From NCBI RefSeq assembly GCF_900590755.1, contig NZ_UUOC01000004.1, positions 248,001 to 312,000 of the forward strand: DNA of 64,000 bases. The letters run 5' to 3'. Shown in pieces: positions 10,264-19,664 of the stretch. Positions within the stretch are counted from its first letter, which is position 1. Each line of letters begins with the position of its first letter. The position numbers and the translations under genes were made by a program. Origin of the DNA: Pseudomonas viridiflava (lineage in GTDB: Bacteria; Pseudomonadota; Gammaproteobacteria; Pseudomonadales; Pseudomonadaceae). The notes below the pieces were generated by a model. That model had not been told where the DNA came from, did no database searches, and saw nothing but the letters and a program-made list of their open reading frames with translations.

Positions 10264-10716
10264 TCATGGTTTCGAACTGATGGCCACTTGTTCCATGGCG
10301 GCCTCCAGGGCCAGTCGGTAACCGCTGGCGCCAAGGCCGCAGATCACGCCTACAGCAACATCTGAAAAGTAGGAGTGATGGCGGAAAGCTTCGCGTTTGT
10401 GCACGTTCGACAGGTGCACTTCGATGAATGGGATGCTCACACCCAGCAGCGCGTCACGTATTGCCACGCTTGTGTGCGTAAAGGCAGCCGGATTGATCAG
10501 GATGAAATCCACGCCTTCATCGCGAGCGGCATGGATGCGGTCGATCAATTCGTACTCGGCGTTGCTTTGCAGAAACATCAGATGGTGGCCAGCATCGCGG
10601 GCCTGCTGCTCCAGCTTCTGATTGATCTGGGCCAGAATTACAGCGCCATAGATCCCCGGTTCGCGGGTGCCGAGCAGGTTCAGATTGGGGCCGTGCAGTA
10701 CCAGAAAAGTCGCCAT
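10264..10716 (-). CDS. aroQ: Type II 3-dehydroquinate dehydratase
   Basis: Third step of the shikimate pathway, 3-dehydroquinate to 3-dehydroshikimate, as a cytosolic dodecamer. The 150-aa protein shows the type II signature [18 protein letters not shown] near the N-terminus with the active-site tyrosine, then [17 protein letters not shown] and [21 protein letters not shown] with catalytic histidine and arginine. It is first in the aroQ-accB-accC cluster. The 129 bases between its start and the dsbD stop probably hold the promoter. Confidence 0.97.
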   Translation of the reverse strand: MATFLVLHGPNLNLLGTREPGIYGAVILAQINQKLEQQARDAGHHLMFLQSNAEYELIDRIHAARDEGVDFILINPAAFTHTSVAIRDALLGVSIPFIEVHLSNVHKREAFRHHSYFSDVAVGVICGLGASGYRLALEAAMEQVAISSKP

Positions 10717-10845
10717 CGGATGTTCCTTGTAATGGTTGCGAGCATCAAAGCCCGGCGACTATGCCGCAAACATCCTTGTACTGTCCAGTTAACTGCAATA
10801 GCTGGCACGATTACCGAAGTTCGCGAAAAGTTTGTGACTCATTCG

Positions 10846-12633
10846 CTAAATTGGGTCATTTACTCTAATCAACCGCTCTATCAGGCCCTTCGCGTCGATT
10901 TCGCCGACGATCCGCACATCGGCGCGTTCAATCCCGTTTTTAGCGAAAATCAGCAGCGCGGGTGGGCCGAACAATTTATAGCGGTCCAGTAATGCGCGTT
11001 GCTCGGCATTGCTTTCAGTCATATCGAAACGGATCAGGCGGTAGCCTTTGAGCTGGCTGATCACGTTAGGGGCCGGCAGAACCTCATGTTCGATCACTTT
11101 GCAACTGATGCACCAATCGGCGTACCAGTCGAGCAGCAACGGCTGGCCCGCGCTCTTCGCCTCGCTCAATACCCGGTCCAGTTCAGCAGGCGTGGTGATG
11201 GTCTGCCAGTCAGAGGTGTTGGCCGCGACGCTGCCATTACCGCTAAAGACCGATGTTGCACGCCCCAATGGCCGGGTCGGATCGGTCTGGCCGCTCCAGG
11301 CGCCGATCCAGCAGGTCAGAGCATAGACCAGTAAAAACAAACCCAGCAGTTGAGCCAGTCGTTGTCGGGTATTTTTCGCGGTGAGTTCCAGCGTGCCAAG
11401 GAATAGCGCAACGCCAGCGGCCAGTAGCCCGGTCAGCAGCAGAGTGATTTGCCCTGGCAGGACGCGACTCAGCAACGCGATCGCCAGCCCCAGCAGCAAC
11501 ACGCCGATGGCGTTCTTGACCGTCACCAGCCATGGGCCGCTTTTTGGCAGCCAGGTCGCGCCGCCGGTTGCGACCAGCAGCAGCGGAGCGCCCATACCCA
11601 GGCCCAGCGCGAACAGCTTCAATGCACCACCCAGCGCATCACCGCTGGCACTTATATAAAGAAGCGCGCCGGCCAGCGGCGCCGAAACACAGGGCGAAAC
11701 CAGCAGGCTGGAAACCACGCCGAGCACCGCTGCACCCCACAGTGAACCGCCTTCGGTCTTGCCCGCGATGCGGTCCAGGCGGGTGCTGATGGCTTGCGGC
11801 AGACGCAGTTCGAAAGCCCCGAACATGGCCACGGCGAAAATCACGAAAAACAGCGAAAACGGCACCAGCACCCAGGCTGACTGCAGGCGCGCCTGCAGAT
11901 TCAGGCCCGCGCCGAACATGCCCATCAGGGCGCCGAGCGCCGCGAAACTGATCGCCATCGGCAGGACATAAGCCAGGGAAAGGCTGAAACCGCGCAGCCC
12001 GCCAACCTGACCACGCAGCACGACACCGGACAGGATCGGCAGCATCGGCAATACACAGGGCGTAAAAGTCAGGCCGATACCGGCGAGGAAGAACAGCGCC
12101 AGTTCTTTCCAGCTCCAACCGGTGCTGGTGGCTCCGGGCGCAATGGCCACAGCAGACGCAGCGCCGGTGTCGCCAATGCTCAGGCGTTCGGTTTCAGGTG
12201 GGTAGCACAGGCCTTTATCGGCGCAGCCTTGATAGGTCACCAGCAGGGTGAAGGGCCGGTTATCGCCGGGCTTACGGGGTAGATCGATGTCGAGAATGCC
12301 GTGGTAGACCTCGACATCGCCGAAATACTCGTCGTGTTTCTTTTCGCCGTCCGGTAACTGCGCAGCCCCGAGGCCGATATCGGCAGGCTCGGTGCGGAAC
12401 GCAAAGCGGTGGCGATAAAGGTAATAGCCTTCAGTGGCGACGAAGCGCAGCTTGATGGATTCCGGTGTGGCATCGATCAGGTTGAGCTGGAAGGCCTGAC
12501 GGACGGGCAGGAAATCCTTGCTGTTATCCAGCGCCGCACCGCCCAGCGTAGAACTCGGTCGGCTATCCAGCAGGCCAGCGCCAGTGGCGGGCAGGGCAAG
12601 AATCAACAGCAACAGGCATAACAAACGGCGCAT
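10846..12633 (-). CDS. dsbD: Thiol:disulfide interchange protein DsbD
   Basis: Inner-membrane protein that passes electrons from cytosolic thioredoxin to periplasmic oxidoreductases. The start MRRLLCLLLLILALPATGA gives a clean signal peptide and 595 aa; a longer frame would begin inside REPIN-type sequence. The N-terminal periplasmic domain has the redox pair in GCADKGLCYPP. The transmembrane domain has its two cysteines in FTPCVLPMLP and LVSPCVSAPLAGA. The C-terminal thioredoxin-like domain has Cys508 and Cys511 in WCISCK. All six electron-relay cysteines are therefore present. Confidence 0.96.
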   Translation of the reverse strand: MRRLLCLLLLILALPATGAGLLDSRPSSTLGGAALDNSKDFLPVRQAFQLNLIDATPESIKLRFVATEGYYLYRHRFAFRTEPADIGLGAAQLPDGEKKHDEYFGDVEVYHGILDIDLPRKPGDNRPFTLLVTYQGCADKGLCYPPETERLSIGDTGAASAVAIAPGATSTGWSWKELALFFLAGIGLTFTPCVLPMLPILSGVVLRGQVGGLRGFSLSLAYVLPMAISFAALGALMGMFGAGLNLQARLQSAWVLVPFSLFFVIFAVAMFGAFELRLPQAISTRLDRIAGKTEGGSLWGAAVLGVVSSLLVSPCVSAPLAGALLYISASGDALGGALKLFALGLGMGAPLLLVATGGATWLPKSGPWLVTVKNAIGVLLLGLAIALLSRVLPGQITLLLTGLLAAGVALFLGTLELTAKNTRQRLAQLLGLFLLVYALTCWIGAWSGQTDPTRPLGRATSVFSGNGSVAANTSDWQTITTPAELDRVLSEAKSAGQPLLLDWYADWCISCKVIEHEVLPAPNVISQLKGYRLIRFDMTESNAEQRALLDRYKLFGPPALLIFAKNGIERADVRIVGEIDAKGLIERLIRVNDPI

Positions 12634-12693
12634 GGCGGTCTCGTATCTCGAAAGTCCGCGCATGATAGCGGAGTGTTTCGAGGTGGCATAACT

Positions 12694-12780
12694 GTTGGAG
12701 CGAGGCTTGCCCGCGAAAATGATTGCGCGGTGTCTCTGGTAAACCGAGTCGACTGGTTCGCGGGCAAGCCTCGCTCCAAC
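12694..12780. repeat. REPIN, GAGGCTTGCCCGCGAA family
   Basis: Two perfectly complementary 24-base arms (12694-12717 and 12757-12780) with core GAGGCTTGCCCGCGAA, separated by 39 bases. It lies between the 5' end of dsbD and the stop of the diguanylate cyclase gene, and could cap the cyclase transcript. Confidence 0.92.
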
Positions 12781-12801
12781 GGTCCTGCGGTTGTGCAATG
12801 C

Positions 12802-14463
12802 TCAGTGCTTCTCCGCAGCACTCGCCAACATCAGCGCACTTTGCGCGGCATCGTTGCTGCAATGCACATGATTGCGTCCCGCATCCTTGGCCCGGTATAG
12901 CGCATCGTCAGCACGAGAGGCGAGCATCAGGGCGTCGTCGTTGTCGCTCAGCTCGACCACCCCTGCGCTGAAGGTGCAAAACAGGTCCGCAGGCTGCGCC
13001 GGATAATTGATCTCGGCAAAGCGCCGGCGGATTTCATCCAGCACCTTGTGCGCGTTGTGCAGTTCGGTGTCGGGCATCACGATGGCAAATTCTTCACCGC
13101 CGTAACGGCCAATGTAATCGGTCTTGCGCAGGCGCTGCTTGAGGAATAGCGCCAGGCTTTTGATCACTCGGTCGCCCATGGGATGGCCGTGGCTGTCGTT
13201 CACCTTCTTGAAGTGGTCGATATCCAGCATGGCGAAGCACAGGCTCTGGTTTTCACGCCTTGCGCGGAAGCTGCAGTCTTCCAGCAGTTGCAGGATATGC
13301 GTGTGGTTATACAGGCCGGTCAGGCTGTCGCGGACCATGCGCGCCTTGAGGTTGCGTGCCCGAGCTGCGCGGTTGCGCACCGTGGTAATCAAATGGCGCG
13401 GCTTGATCGGCTTGGTCAGGAAATCATCGCCGCCTTCGCTCATGGCGTCGAGCTGCTTATCCAGATCGTCTTCGGCCGACAGATAAATAATCGGCACGCT
13501 CACATAACGGTCATTGTGCCGAATGACCTTGGCCAGTTCAGTGCCGGTGCAGCCGGGCATGTACATGTCGAGGATGATCAAGTCCGGCTGAAAGTCAGCC
13601 AGCTCGGCCATGGCCTGGATCGGGTCCAGCAGGGTACGAGTCACGATGCCAGCGCTGTTGAGCAAGCGCTCGGTGTGAGTGGCCTGGGCGCGGGAATCGT
13701 CGATGATCAGCACTTTATAAGGCTCGTACTGCGCCACGCAGGTCAGCACTTCGATTTTTTCCAGCAGGCTTGAAGCTTCCAGCGTGCCCGTCAAAAATTC
13801 TTCACCGCCTGCGCGCACCGCTGCCAGCCGGGTGGGCGTGTCGGTTTCGTGGTGGCTGAAAAACAACAACGGAAGTTTCTGCTCCAGCCCTTCCTGCACT
13901 TGAGCGGCCAGTTTCAGGCCTTCCCCCGGTCCGCAGAAATCCACATCAATCACAATCGCTGCCGGATGACGCTGGGTCATGGCTGCATTGAAAGTCTCGT
14001 AACCCTCCAGTGCCTGGGCGAACAGGCCGAAGAACTCCAGCTGTTTGCTGAGGCGTTCGGCGCGTTCGTAATCCTGCAAGGCTATATAGATAGGCTTGCG
14101 CAGTGGCGGCAACGAGGTTTGTTCGAATCGATCGCCATGACGCAGGCCCGTGCGTGACAGCCGCTGCATCAAACGGTTGAGTTCAGTGATCAGGTCACTG
14201 CTTAAACGCCCACGATTGGCGTCGACGGCGTCAAGGGAAACACCGATTGCCCGAGCCAGCTCCACGTGCTCGATCTGCTCGAATCGTTCGGCAAAACGCA
14301 GCAATCGCTGGTTCGAATCCTTGAACTCGGCCATATCCACAGCCGACCACTCACTTTGCTGCAGCCGTTGCCACGCCTCAAGAATCTGACGCGCCTGATG
14401 AATGACTCGCTGAGCAAAGTGATGTTTGAGACGGTCGCGACTAGGGTCTTCTGACTCGTTCAT
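12802..14463 (-). CDS. gcbA: Two-receiver diguanylate cyclase (GcbA/AdcA-like)
   Basis: Makes cyclic di-GMP from two GTP. In order along 553 aa: an N-terminal helical region; a degenerate receiver-like domain (YIALQDYERAERL... with IVIDVDFCGP); a good receiver (VLIIDDSRAQ, phosphoacceptor in ILDMYMPG, lysine in FLTKPIKP); and a GGDEF domain with the active-site signature GGEEF at residues 455-459. An RKTD inhibitory site lies five residues before it, so feedback inhibition is likely. The place next to dsbD matches PA4843 of P. aeruginosa, which is linked to surface attachment. The symbol is inferred from synteny and architecture. Confidence 0.9.
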   Translation of the reverse strand: MNESEDPSRDRLKHHFAQRVIHQARQILEAWQRLQQSEWSAVDMAEFKDSNQRLLRFAERFEQIEHVELARAIGVSLDAVDANRGRLSSDLITELNRLMQRLSRTGLRHGDRFEQTSLPPLRKPIYIALQDYERAERLSKQLEFFGLFAQALEGYETFNAAMTQRHPAAIVIDVDFCGPGEGLKLAAQVQEGLEQKLPLLFFSHHETDTPTRLAAVRAGGEEFLTGTLEASSLLEKIEVLTCVAQYEPYKVLIIDDSRAQATHTERLLNSAGIVTRTLLDPIQAMAELADFQPDLIILDMYMPGCTGTELAKVIRHNDRYVSVPIIYLSAEDDLDKQLDAMSEGGDDFLTKPIKPRHLITTVRNRAARARNLKARMVRDSLTGLYNHTHILQLLEDCSFRARRENQSLCFAMLDIDHFKKVNDSHGHPMGDRVIKSLALFLKQRLRKTDYIGRYGGEEFAIVMPDTELHNAHKVLDEIRRRFAEINYPAQPADLFCTFSAGVVELSDNDDALMLASRADDALYRAKDAGRNHVHCSNDAAQSALMLASAAEKH

Positions 14464-14649
14464 GGCCTGGCTACTTGAAATTTCGCTGAGGACGACTGCT
14501 GGCGCTATGCTAGCACCTCTCTTTCTGTAACAAGAGTGCCGTAAGTCAAATAATTGGCAACAATTGGCTGGCTGTCGTTAACAGATATGTCATCGGGTCG
14601 TGGTAGGGCCTCTTGGCGTATTGCGCGCGTGATTCTGAGACATGAGTTT

Positions 14650-14796
14650 TCAGCGTGTGCCGCGCGCTTTCACTGCCTCGCTTTGAAGAGTCACGGTATG
14701 GCGGCCAGCTTTTACGCCCTGTATCGACGCCAGAAGTTCTTCACCAATATTGCGCTTGGCGTCGCGTTCGATCAGTTCTTTCTCAGTCCGGGGCAT
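14650..14796 (-). pseudogene. Remnant of an antitoxin-like HTH regulator
   Basis: A 48-codon frame starts MPRTEKELIERDAKRNIGEE and ends KARGTR. The beginning resembles the N-terminus of XRE-type antitoxins or regulators of about 95-100 aa (pattern ...GEELLASI..VKAGR), which continue into an ARxxTGLSQ helix-turn-helix. Here the reading frame stops where that helix should begin, and no helix-turn-helix appears in the other frames. No toxin gene is recognisable upstream. The rest of the 653-base gap (14464-15116) holds one REPIN and no convincing gene. The family call is from memory of the pattern. Confidence 0.4.
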
Positions 14797-14917
14797 TGAT
14801 GTCTCGAATTGCTTGGGGGCGTGTCCAGCATATTCGAAGCGTAGCCAGTCGGAGCCAATGGCTGACCTTGTAGGAGGTTTCTGGTTTGTCGTAATCGGTC
14901 TGCCAGACATTGATCCT

Positions 14918-14994
14918 GTAGGAGCCAACTTGTTGGCGAGTTATCTGGATGCGCGCTGCCTGAACCACAGCTTCGCCAACAAGTTGGCTCCTAC
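14918..14994. repeat. REPIN, GGAGCCAACTTGTTGGCGA family
   Basis: Perfect 22-base inverted arms (14918-14939, 14973-14994). Each arm contains its own small palindrome (CCAACTTGTTGG / CCAACAAGTTGG). It is the only copy of this arm type I found in the window. Confidence 0.9.
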
Positions 14995-15116
14995 CAGCCG
15001 TGCAGCCCGCGCAACGCCTTCTCAACAAAACCACCCACCCCGCGTACCGGCAAAACGCACCTTGCTGTAAGGTTGCGGTCAGAGCACTGAATCCGTGATT
15101 TGAAAGGGACATAGCC

Positions 15117-16196
15117 ATGCTGGATTGGAAGAACCGCGCGGGTAGCGCGAGTGACCGGGTTGATCAACCTGCGGCAGCCAAGCGCCGGGGGTATCTGGGC
15201 GGTTTGTTTTACAGCCGTGCGTTGGGTGCGCTGGTGGCGATTTATCTGGTGGTCACCTTGCTGATCGGTTGGTACTGGAGCAGTGAGCCCGCGTTATTCC
15301 CGGTCCAGCAGAACGCGCAGGCTGCGGCTCAGCGTGAAGGCAAGCAGATGGTGATTGGCTACACCACCGTCGAAACCCTGAAGACTGTGACCCAGACACT
15401 GCTGGACAAGCGCGGCGGTTACCTGTCCAACGACCGTCTGCCGCCAGGCCTGTGGCTGGATAACATCCCTAGCTGGGAATACGGCGTGCTGGTCCAGGTG
15501 CGAGACCTGAGCCGTGCGTTGCGTAAAGACTTCGCCCGTTCACAATCCCAGTCGGCTGAAGACGGCGACCTGGCCCGTGCTGAGCCGTTGTTCAACTTCA
15601 ACAACAACAGCTGGGTGCTGCCTTCGAGCGAATCCCAATACCGTGAAGGTATTTCGGCTCTGAACCGCTATCAGGCGCGGCTTTCTGATCCAGGTCAGAA
15701 GAACGCCTTGTTCTACGCCCGTGCTGACAACCTGAATAACTGGCTTGGCGATGTGAATACTCGCCTGGGCTCGCTGTCTCAGCGTCTGTCGGCCAGTGTT
15801 GGCCGGGTCAAGCTCAATAGCACCCTGAAAACCGAAGCCATTGTCGACGTGAAGCCGGGCGAAGTGCTGCAGGTTGACGAAGAAATCGTCGAGACGCCAT
15901 GGCTGCAGATCGACAACGTGTTCTACGAGGCACGTGGTCAGGCGTGGGCGCTTTCGCATTTGCTGCGCGCTATCGAGGTCGACTTCGCCGATGTATTGGC
16001 CAAGAAGAACGCTACGGTCAGCGTGCGCCAGATCATTCGTGAGCTGGAGGCTTCCCAAGAGCCGCTGTGGAGCCCGATGGTTCTGAATGGCAGCGCTTTC
16101 GGCGTACTGGCAAACCACTCGCTGGTTATGGCCAACTATATTTCCCGTGCTAACGCTGCCGTGATTGACCTTCGTCAATTGCTGTCGCAAGGCTGA
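15117..16196 (+). CDS. DUF2333 family membrane protein
   Basis: 359-aa protein of unknown function conserved at this position in Pseudomonas. A cytoplasmic N-terminus of about 35 residues is followed by one transmembrane helix (residues 36-54) and a long probably periplasmic domain rich in helices. No signal peptidase site or catalytic motif is visible. The NUDIX gene follows three bases after the stop codon, so the two are probably translated from one message. Confidence 0.88.
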   Translation: MLDWKNRAGSASDRVDQPAAAKRRGYLGGLFYSRALGALVAIYLVVTLLIGWYWSSEPALFPVQQNAQAAAQREGKQMVIGYTTVETLKTVTQTLLDKRGGYLSNDRLPPGLWLDNIPSWEYGVLVQVRDLSRALRKDFARSQSQSAEDGDLARAEPLFNFNNNSWVLPSSESQYREGISALNRYQARLSDPGQKNALFYARADNLNNWLGDVNTRLGSLSQRLSASVGRVKLNSTLKTEAIVDVKPGEVLQVDEEIVETPWLQIDNVFYEARGQAWALSHLLRAIEVDFADVLAKKNATVSVRQIIRELEASQEPLWSPMVLNGSAFGVLANHSLVMANYISRANAAVIDLRQLLSQG

Positions 16197-16199
16197 TTG

Positions 16200-16733
16200 A
16201 TGTCGTTCCCTTCAGACGAGGCCGCGCACCGCGCCGCCTCGGACGCCGAACAGATTGCCTGGGTCGACGAGCAGGACAACCTGCTCGGCGCCATTGGCCG
16301 GGCCGAGTTGCGTGATCGCGGTCTGATCGGGCGGGGCACTTATATTCTGGTGTTCAACTCCGCTGGTGATTTGTGTGTGCATCGCCGGACCCTGAGCAAA
16401 GCTATTTATCCCGGCTATTGGGATGTGGCTGCGGGCGGTATGGTCCAGGCTCACGAAAGCTATGCCGAGTCGGCGGCTCGCGAGCTGGAAGAGGAGCTGG
16501 GTGTGAGTGGCGTGGCTTTGCGTGCTCATGAGCAGTTTTTCTTTGACCAGCCCGGCAACCGGGTCTGGTGTGCGGTGTTTTCGGCTGTCTGGGACGGGCC
16601 TTTGAGGCTGCAGCCGGAAGAAGTGCTTGAGGCGCGATTCATCCCGGTCGACGAGGTGATGGGCGAAACCGAACACAAGCCTTATTGCCCGGATTCGTTG
16701 GCGGCGTTGAAGCGGTATCTGGCTTCCCTGTAG
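16200..16733 (+). CDS. NUDIX hydrolase
   Basis: 177-aa NUDIX-fold pyrophosphohydrolase. The complete NUDIX box G-x5-E-x7-REL-x-EE-x-G is present, beginning GGMVQAHESYAES and ending RELEEELGV, so metal-dependent hydrolysis is expected. Substrate unknown. The overall pattern, with WVDEQDNLLGAIGRAELR at the N-terminus, resembles the YfcD/IDI-like subgroup. The ATG at 16200 follows the DUF2333 stop by three bases. The last leucine codon and the TAG stop are the first bases of a REPIN arm (CTGTAG), so the annotated C-terminus was set by a repeat insertion or is bounded by it. Confidence 0.92.
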   Translation: MSFPSDEAAHRAASDAEQIAWVDEQDNLLGAIGRAELRDRGLIGRGTYILVFNSAGDLCVHRRTLSKAIYPGYWDVAAGGMVQAHESYAESAARELEEELGVSGVALRAHEQFFFDQPGNRVWCAVFSAVWDGPLRLQPEEVLEARFIPVDEVMGETEHKPYCPDSLAALKRYLASL

Positions 16734-16803
16734 GAGCTGCCGAAGGCTGCGAACCGCGGTGTGTCAGAGGGAATGCTTTCGCAGCCTTCGGCAGCTCCTA
16801 CAG
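16728..16803. repeat. REPIN family A (GCTGCCGAAGGCTGCGAA)
   Basis: Perfect 26-base inverted arms at 16728-16753 and 16778-16803. The left arm contributes the last codon and stop codon of the NUDIX gene. A hairpin this stable at the 3' end could protect or terminate that transcript. Confidence 0.95.
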
Positions 16804-17021
16804 ATACGTCACCCACAGCAAACCCCCACGTCGCAAATCCCGACTAAATTGGCGCACATTGGCCCTTAGCAACCGGGCTTTTTGTCGTTACACTGCGCGA
16901 CCTTTTCAAGCTGGCCGGGGTTTCCGTCCAGTTGCGCTGCCCCTGCCAGAGTGGGGCTTCGCGTCGGCTGGCTGTCATGCGCAGGTCGACTAATCTTCAG
17001 TCCTCAACAAGAGGATTTCCG

Positions 17022-17393
17022 GTGGCTAAAAAAGCCTCATCCTTCGCCGCTTTGGGTGGCCTGGTGTTTTCCACCGACGCAGGACGGCATTGTCCCGACT
17101 GTCGTCAGCCCGTTGATGCCTGCATCTGTAAACAAACACTGATCCCGGAAGGGGATGGCATTGCCCGTGTGCGCCGCGAAAGCAAAGGCCGTGGCGGCAA
17201 GACCGTGACCACCATCACTGGCGTGCCCCTGGCTGAAGACGGCCTCAAGGAGCTGGCCAAGGCGCTCAAGCAGCGTTGCGGCACCGGCGGCGCGCTCAAG
17301 GACGGGGTCATCGAGATTCAGGGCGACCACGTTGAGCTGCTGCTGGCCGAGCTGGTCAAGCAAGGCTTCAAGGCCAAGAAATCCGGCGGTTGA
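17022..17393 (+). CDS. yciH: SUI1-family translation factor YciH
   Basis: 123-aa protein related to eukaryotic eIF1. The start is a GTG at 17022 preceded by AGAGGA. N-terminal cysteines CPDCRQPVDACIC could form a small metal site. The SUI1 domain follows with RRESKGRGGKTVTTITG and a C-terminal beta strand region (GVIEIQGDHVELLLAEL). In E. coli the homologue affects start-site fidelity in vitro, but its cellular role is unclear. It lies upstream of speA, as in P. aeruginosa. Confidence 0.92.
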   Translation: MAKKASSFAALGGLVFSTDAGRHCPDCRQPVDACICKQTLIPEGDGIARVRRESKGRGGKTVTTITGVPLAEDGLKELAKALKQRCGTGGALKDGVIEIQGDHVELLLAELVKQGFKAKKSGG

Positions 17394-17540
17394 TGTCCGG
17401 CGCGAGCAATGCAAACTCTGCGTTGCATCGCCGGTCTATTGCACACAGGCGGCCAGCACCAAACCGTCATTTGCACGCTTTACACTGCGCCCAGCCTGAA
17501 TTTCGGCTGGCGCCACCCGACTTTTTTATAGGGGACTTCG

Positions 17541-19454
17541 ATGTCCGTACGACGCACACGTAAAGACGATGGCAGCCAATGGACCGTTGCGGACAGCCGC
17601 AGCGTTTACGGGATCCGCCATTGGGGCGCCGGTTATTTCGCAATCAACGAAGCCGGTCGCGTTGAAGTTCGCCCCAATGGGCCGAACAGTTCGCCTATCG
17701 ATCTTTACGAACAGGTCGATGACTTGCGCAAAAGCGGGCTGAGCCTGCCGCTGCTGGTGCGTTTCCCCGATATTCTGCAAGACCGTGTACGTCAGCTGAC
17801 CGGCGCGTTCGACAGCAACATCGCGCGTCTGGATTACCAGAACGTCTACACCGCGCTGTACCCGATCAAGGTCAACCAGCAGGAAGCGGTGGTCGAGAAC
17901 ATCATCGCCACGCAAAACGTTTCCATCGGTCTGGAAGCCGGCTCCAAGCCTGAGCTGATGGCTGTGCTGGCGCTTGCTCCCAAAGGCGGCACCATCGTCT
18001 GCAACGGTTACAAGGACCGTGAATTCATTCGTCTGGCGCTGATGGGCCAGAAGCTGGGTCACAACGTATTCATCGTGATCGAGAAAGAATCCGAAGTTGA
18101 GCTGGTCATCGAAGAAGCCGCTGAACTGAAAGTCGCGCCGCAAGTTGGTCTGCGTGTGCGCCTGTCTTCCCTGGCATCGAGCAAGTGGGCTGACACCGGC
18201 GGTGAGAAATCCAAGTTCGGTCTGTCTGCTGCGCAATTGCTCTCGGTGGTCGAGCGTTTCCGTAAAGCCGGTCTGGACCAGGGCATTCGCCTGCTGCACT
18301 TCCACATGGGCTCGCAGATCGCCAACCTAGCGGACTATCAGCACGGTTTCAAGGAAGCGATCCGCTATTACGGCGAGCTGCGCAACCTGGGCCTGCCGGT
18401 GGATCACATCGACGTGGGCGGCGGTCTGGGTGTCGATTACGACGGTACTCACTCGCGCAATGCCAGCTCCATCAACTACGACATGGATGATTACGCCGGT
18501 GTCGTGGTGGGGATGCTCAAGGAATTCTGCGACGCGCAGGGTCTGCCGCATCCGCATATTTTCTCGGAAAGCGGTCGCTCGCTGACCGCGCACCACGCCA
18601 TGCTGGTGGTGCAGGTGACTGACGTCGAGAAGCACAACGACGAAGTGCCGGTGATCGAAGACAAGGAAAGCCTGCCGGAAACCCTGCAATGGCTGATCGA
18701 CCTGCTCGGCCCCACCGATATCGAGATGGTCACCGAGACCTACTGGCGCGCGACTCACTACAACAGTGACATCGCCGCTCAGTACGCCGACGGCAAAATC
18801 ACCCTGGCGCAAAAAGCTCTGGGCGAGCAGTGCTACTTCGCGGTGTGCCGCCGTTTGCACAACTCCTTGAAAGCCCGTCAACGCTCCCACCGTCAGGTGC
18901 TGGACGAACTCAACGACAAGCTCGCCGACAAGTACATCTGCAACTTCTCGGTATTCCAGAGCCTGCCGGATACCTGGGCGATTGATCAGGTGCTGCCGAT
19001 CATCCCGCTGCATCGCTTGAACGAAGAGCCGATGCGTCGTGCGGTGCTGCAAGACCTGACCTGCGACTCCGATGGCAAGATCAATCAATACGTGGACGAG
19101 CAAAGCATCGAAACCAGCCTGCCGGTCCATGGCTTGAACGAAGGCGAAGACTACTTGCTGGGCGTATTCCTGGTCGGCGCCTATCAGGAAATTCTGGGCG
19201 ACATGCACAACCTGTTCGGTGATACCGACTCGGTGAACATCTACCAGAACCCGGATGGCAGCGTTTACTCGGCAGGCATCGAGACCCACGACACCATCGA
19301 AGACATGCTGCGCTATGTGCATTTGTCGCCGGAAGAACTGATGACCCATTACCGGGACAAGGTCGCCAGCGCCAACATCACCCCGCGCGAGCGCACTTAC
19401 TTCCTGGACGCATTGCGCCTGGGGCTGACGCGGTCTTCTTACCTGTCGTCTTGA
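17541..19454 (+). CDS. speA: Biosynthetic arginine decarboxylase
   Basis: PLP enzyme converting arginine to agmatine, the entry to putrescine and spermidine synthesis. It has 637 aa, the usual length. The N-terminus ([20 protein letters not shown]) matches Pseudomonas SpeA. The PLP lysine lies in [15 protein letters not shown] at about residue 110, with later motifs [19 protein letters not shown] and [12 protein letters not shown]. The 147-base upstream region should hold its promoter, and GGGGA precedes the ATG. A family A REPIN follows. Confidence 0.97.
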   Translation: MSVRRTRKDDGSQWTVADSRSVYGIRHWGAGYFAINEAGRVEVRPNGPNSSPIDLYEQVDDLRKSGLSLPLLVRFPDILQDRVRQLTGAFDSNIARLDYQNVYTALYPIKVNQQEAVVENIIATQNVSIGLEAGSKPELMAVLALAPKGGTIVCNGYKDREFIRLALMGQKLGHNVFIVIEKESEVELVIEEAAELKVAPQVGLRVRLSSLASSKWADTGGEKSKFGLSAAQLLSVVERFRKAGLDQGIRLLHFHMGSQIANLADYQHGFKEAIRYYGELRNLGLPVDHIDVGGGLGVDYDGTHSRNASSINYDMDDYAGVVVGMLKEFCDAQGLPHPHIFSESGRSLTAHHAMLVVQVTDVEKHNDEVPVIEDKESLPETLQWLIDLLGPTDIEMVTETYWRATHYNSDIAAQYADGKITLAQKALGEQCYFAVCRRLHNSLKARQRSHRQVLDELNDKLADKYICNFSVFQSLPDTWAIDQVLPIIPLHRLNEEPMRRAVLQDLTCDSDGKINQYVDEQSIETSLPVHGLNEGEDYLLGVFLVGAYQEILGDMHNLFGDTDSVNIYQNPDGSVYSAGIETHDTIEDMLRYVHLSPEELMTHYRDKVASANITPRERTYFLDALRLGLTRSSYLSS

Positions 19455-19470
19455 TGATCTGATGAGCATC

Positions 19471-19543
19471 TGTAGGAGCTGCCGAAGGCTGCGAAGCGGG
19501 AATACCTGATACATCGCCTTCGCAGCCTTCGGCAGCTCCTACA
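19471..19543. repeat. REPIN family A
   Basis: Perfect 26-base arms (19471-19496, 19518-19543) sharing the core GCTGCCGAAGGCTGCGAA, with a short 21-base spacer, 16 bases after the speA stop. It probably forms the 3' end structure of the speA message. No gene is seen between it and the VgrG gene at 19665. Confidence 0.95.
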
Positions 19544-19664
19544 ACTGCATGCACTCCACTTTCCTTTTTTTCTGTAGGCAACTTCCTTTTCTGCGTTTCG
19601 CTCTCTACCCGGCAGGCCATCTCGGCCAAAATCCACGGCCGTTTCCCCCGTAGAGACAAACCAC

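Noticed and set aside
14650..15118. Complete toxin-antitoxin module
   Set aside because: Only an N-terminal antitoxin-like fragment is seen; the upstream frames have no recognisable toxin.
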